DNA from: CAVVEQ01 sp963804865
GTDB taxonomy: Bacteria; Chloroflexota; Anaerolineae; Anaerolineales; Anaerolineaceae
Assembly: GCA_963804865.1 (NCBI GenBank)
Contig: CAWDSH010000042.1
Location: forward strand, 434,001-498,000
Length of the DNA: 64,000 nucleotides
Direction: 5' to 3'
Made by a program: the position numbers and the translations under genes. The notes under the pieces are model-generated. The model had not been told where the DNA came from and did no database searches. It was given only the letters and a program-made list of their open reading frames with translations. Each line of letters starts with the position of its first letter. Within the stretch, counting starts at the first letter, position 1. Below are positions 61,896 to 64,000 of the stretch, one piece after another.

Positions 61896-63387
61896 CAGAC
61901 ATCTCCCGTACGCCACTCATCATCAAGCCCAACAGCTCTTCATTTGCTTCCCTGGCAGGCAGATGACCGACAATGTGCCCTTCGTAGATGACCGCGATGC
62001 GATCCGATAAGGAAAGGATCTCATCCAGGTCTTCGGAGATGAGCAGTACCCCGGCACCTGATTTACGCTGCTCGATCAGTTTCTTGCGGACGTATTCAGT
62101 AGCCCCCACGTCCAAACCGCGGGTCGGCTGGGAGGCAACGACCAGCCTGGGGTGGGACGCGAGCGCCCGGGCGAGGATCAACTTTTGCATATTGCCGCCC
62201 GAAAGCTTGCGAGCTTGATCAAGCGGATCGGCTTTGATCTGATACTCCTCGATCAATTTCTCCGCATTCTCCTTGATCTTTTTCCTGTCGAGCAATCCGT
62301 GCTGAAGATAGTTTTCCAGGGTTTCGAGGGCCAGGTTTTCTGCCACGCTCATCTCCCCAATGATCCCCGATTGGCGATCTTCCGGGATGCGGCCCACACC
62401 AGCCTTTGAAATGGCTGCCGGTTCCCAACCGGTGATATCGGCATCCGCCAGCATTACACGACCGGATGACGGTTTGAGCATCCCTGAAATGACATTGGCC
62501 AGCTCGGACTGGCCGTTGCCTGATACGCCCGCGATCCCCAGTATCTCACTTTCGCATACTTCAAAGGAAATTTCTTTAAGAGCACGCAATCCCTTTTTAT
62601 CCAGCGCGGTGATTCTTTCCACTTCCAGCAAGGGTTTGCCACCGCAACCTTCAAGATTGCTTCTAACACCAAAGGTTTCCCGGCCGACCATCATGCGGGC
62701 TAAGGCGCGCTCACCGGTATCTTTTTTATTAACGGTTCCGATGCATTTTCCGTCCCGAAGTACCGTGATCCGATCTGAGATCTCCATGACCTCATTGAGC
62801 TTATGACTGATGAAGATGATCGATAGGCCTTGTGAGCTTAATTTAATTAATGTATTAAAAAGCGCATCCACTTCCTGCGGCACAAGGACAGCAGTTGGCT
62901 CATCCATGATGAGCACATCCACATTCCGGTAAAGTGCTTTCAGGATCTCAACACGCTGCTTTTCGCCAACCGACAGGTGACGTACGAGCGCCGTTGCATT
63001 AATATCGATCCCAAATTTCCTGGATGCATCCGTAACCTTTTTTTCGATCTCCGCGGGTATGATGGACATTCCCGGGTTATACCCAAGCACCACGTTTTCT
63101 GCGACGGTCAGCGTTGGAACGAGGGTGAAGTGCTGTGAAACCATGCCCACACCCATGGAGATTGCATCCTTTGGGGATGAAATCCTGACTTTCGTATCCT
63201 TAATGGAAATCTCCCCCTCATCCGGGTGGTAAAGGCCATAGAGAATTCGCATCAGGGTGGTTTTCCCGGCGCCATTTTCCCCCAAGAGAGCATGCACTTC
63301 CCCTTTTTGTAAATCGAAATCAATCTGGTTGTTGGCAATGACGGGACCAAATCTCTTGGTGATATTGCGCATCTGAACAGCGAGCAT
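61885..63387 (-). CDS. ABC transporter ATP-binding protein, double cassette (nucleoside type)
   Basis: Energises the nucleoside/purine importer. The 500-residue protein has two ATPase cassettes, as in RbsA/YufO. The first has Walker A LLGENGAGKTTLMRIL and signature LSVGEKQRVEILKA with VLIMDEPTAVL. The second has Walker A-like GVSGNGQSELANVI (degenerate) and signature LSGGNMQKLILARALA. ATG 63387 follows GAGG and is preferred to a TTG at 63399. The binding protein gene lies upstream, both permeases downstream. Confidence 0.93.
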   Translation of the reverse strand: MLAVQMRNITKRFGPVIANNQIDFDLQKGEVHALLGENGAGKTTLMRILYGLYHPDEGEISIKDTKVRISSPKDAISMGVGMVSQHFTLVPTLTVAENVVLGYNPGMSIIPAEIEKKVTDASRKFGIDINATALVRHLSVGEKQRVEILKALYRNVDVLIMDEPTAVLVPQEVDALFNTLIKLSSQGLSIIFISHKLNEVMEISDRITVLRDGKCIGTVNKKDTGERALARMMVGRETFGVRSNLEGCGGKPLLEVERITALDKKGLRALKEISFEVCESEILGIAGVSGNGQSELANVISGMLKPSSGRVMLADADITGWEPAAISKAGVGRIPEDRQSGIIGEMSVAENLALETLENYLQHGLLDRKKIKENAEKLIEEYQIKADPLDQARKLSGGNMQKLILARALASHPRLVVASQPTRGLDVGATEYVRKKLIEQRKSGAGVLLISEDLDEILSLSDRIAVIYEGHIVGHLPAREANEELLGLMMSGVREMSDEG

Positions 63388-63458
63388 TAAATGCCTCAAT
63401 AATGTAAATACGAATATAAGAATAGTGCAATCGAAAATGATCGCAATGATTTCAATTT

Positions 63459-63487
63459 GGCTCCTGTAAGTTTCTTTTTACAGGAGC
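63459..63487 (-). terminator. stem-loop between the binding-protein and ATPase genes
   Basis: An 11-bp stem GGCTCCTGTAA/TTACAGGAGCC (63459-63469 with 63477-63487) without a strong T-run on the minus strand. It may lower read-through from the abundant lipoprotein gene into the ATPase gene rather than stop it fully. Confidence 0.6.
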
Positions 63488-63508
63488 CAGTGATTACCAA
63501 AGTACTCT

Positions 63509-64000
63509 TTAATTAACCGGTAATGGCTGCGCCTCGTCGATATCGACGCGGAATAAACCTGCCTTGATCTGCTCCAGGGTGTCATTGACCAATTTCATGA
63601 TCTCTGCCGGGACCTTGGCATCGTTGCCATGAAAATCAGCCAGGCTGGCGCCACCCTTGCCCATCATGGAGAAATCCTTCAGGTCCTGGGCAGCGTAGGT
63701 GCCGCCAGCGACCTGGTTGATGACATAATCCACGGTTGGGTCCATATTCCAGACCGGGCCGGTGAGCACGTTCTCAGGAGCCAGGGAATTCTGATCGCTC
63801 ATGTTGCCGAATGCCCAGAGGTCTTTTTCGGCTGCAACTTCGATGACCCCGAAGCGTTCCGCATAGAGTACATCCGCACCTGCATCCACCTGGGCGAGCG
63901 CTGCTTCTTTGGCTGTTGCCGGGTTGAACCATTCATTGATGAACGTCACCAGCACTTTGACTTCCGGATTGGTCTTTTTTGCGCCAGCGATGAAGGCGTT
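63509..64000 (-). CDS. BMP-family nucleoside-binding lipoprotein (partial)
   Basis: C-terminal 163 residues of a periplasmic-type binding protein; the N-terminus with lipobox lies beyond the right edge. Family signatures are NAFIAGAKKTNPEVKVLVTF, the stretch EWFNPATAKEAALAQVDAGA and VLYAERFGVIEVAAEKDLWA. The end is LFRVDIDEAQPLPVN. Members bind purine nucleosides; together with the downstream ATPase and two permeases this is a complete importer. Confidence 0.9.
   Translation of the reverse strand, partial: NAFIAGAKKTNPEVKVLVTFINEWFNPATAKEAALAQVDAGADVLYAERFGVIEVAAEKDLWAFGNMSDQNSLAPENVLTGPVWNMDPTVDYVINQVAGGTYAAQDLKDFSMMGKGGASLADFHGNDAKVPAEIMKLVNDTLEQIKAGLFRVDIDEAQPLPVN

Overview
The window reads as chromosomal DNA of a Gram-positive-like, heterotrophic bacterium, most probably a member of the Chloroflexota close to the Anaerolineae. 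This is inference from gene families, lipoprotein signals with long Pro/Thr linkers, sigma-70 type promoters, a T-box leader and GC-rich palindromes, not from a marker-gene tree. There are no rRNA genes, no prophage, no integrase or transposase and no CRISPR array. Five tRNA genes are present: Val(GAC), Ser(GGA), Glu(CTC), Arg(CCT) and Val(CAC).

Layout. 1-5.2 kb is GC-rich: a zinc-ribbon membrane protein, a lipoprotein prolyl isomerase, a membrane protein of unknown role, and a tightly overlapping operon (macro domain, TrmH-type methyltransferase, DUF711). 5.2-8.9 kb is the translation block infC-rpmI-rplT plus thrS with its T-box leader and an upstream tRNA-Val. 9-16 kb has small genes, a GH13 glucosidase, tRNA-Ser, tRNA-Glu with a tandem array of tRNA-derived repeats, a DUF362 ferredoxin-like protein and a possible Ntn-hydrolase. 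16-30.5 kb is signalling and membrane biology: a double-patatin protein, a response regulator, a giant PAS-GGDEF protein, HPr, ArfB, a membrane glycosyltransferase, a response regulator-GGDEF/histidine kinase pair and an RssA-like patatin. 30.5-38.5 kb is a metal island: an SmtB/ArsR repressor with a P1B ATPase carrying a CSC motif, then an arsenic operon on the other strand (radical SAM, Acr3, ArsR, permease, ArsC). 38.5-49.9 kb has a cyanophycinase-like peptidase, a phosphatase-like/beta-propeller protein, a second glycosyltransferase, a HerA-like ATPase, the dnaX-ybaB-recR operon and a NYN nuclease. 49.9-51.4 kb holds two unclassified structured RNAs around a lipoprotein gene, then tRNA-Arg. 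51.4-59.5 kb has Hsp20, BirA, GyrA and pstSCAB. 59.5-64 kb has tRNA-Val(CAC) with a second tRNA-derived repeat region and a BMP-type nucleoside ABC transporter that runs off the end.

Two things stand out. First, downstream of both tRNA-Glu(CTC) and tRNA-Val(CAC), on the same strand, lie degenerate copies of the 3' part of the same tRNA, split by small palindromes; I know of no named element of this kind. Second, about 17 single-base frame breaks interrupt otherwise well conserved genes. Each can be repaired by removing one base, which points to insertion-type assembly error, although real decay cannot be excluded without reads. Interrupted genes are annotated here over their full reconstructed span.
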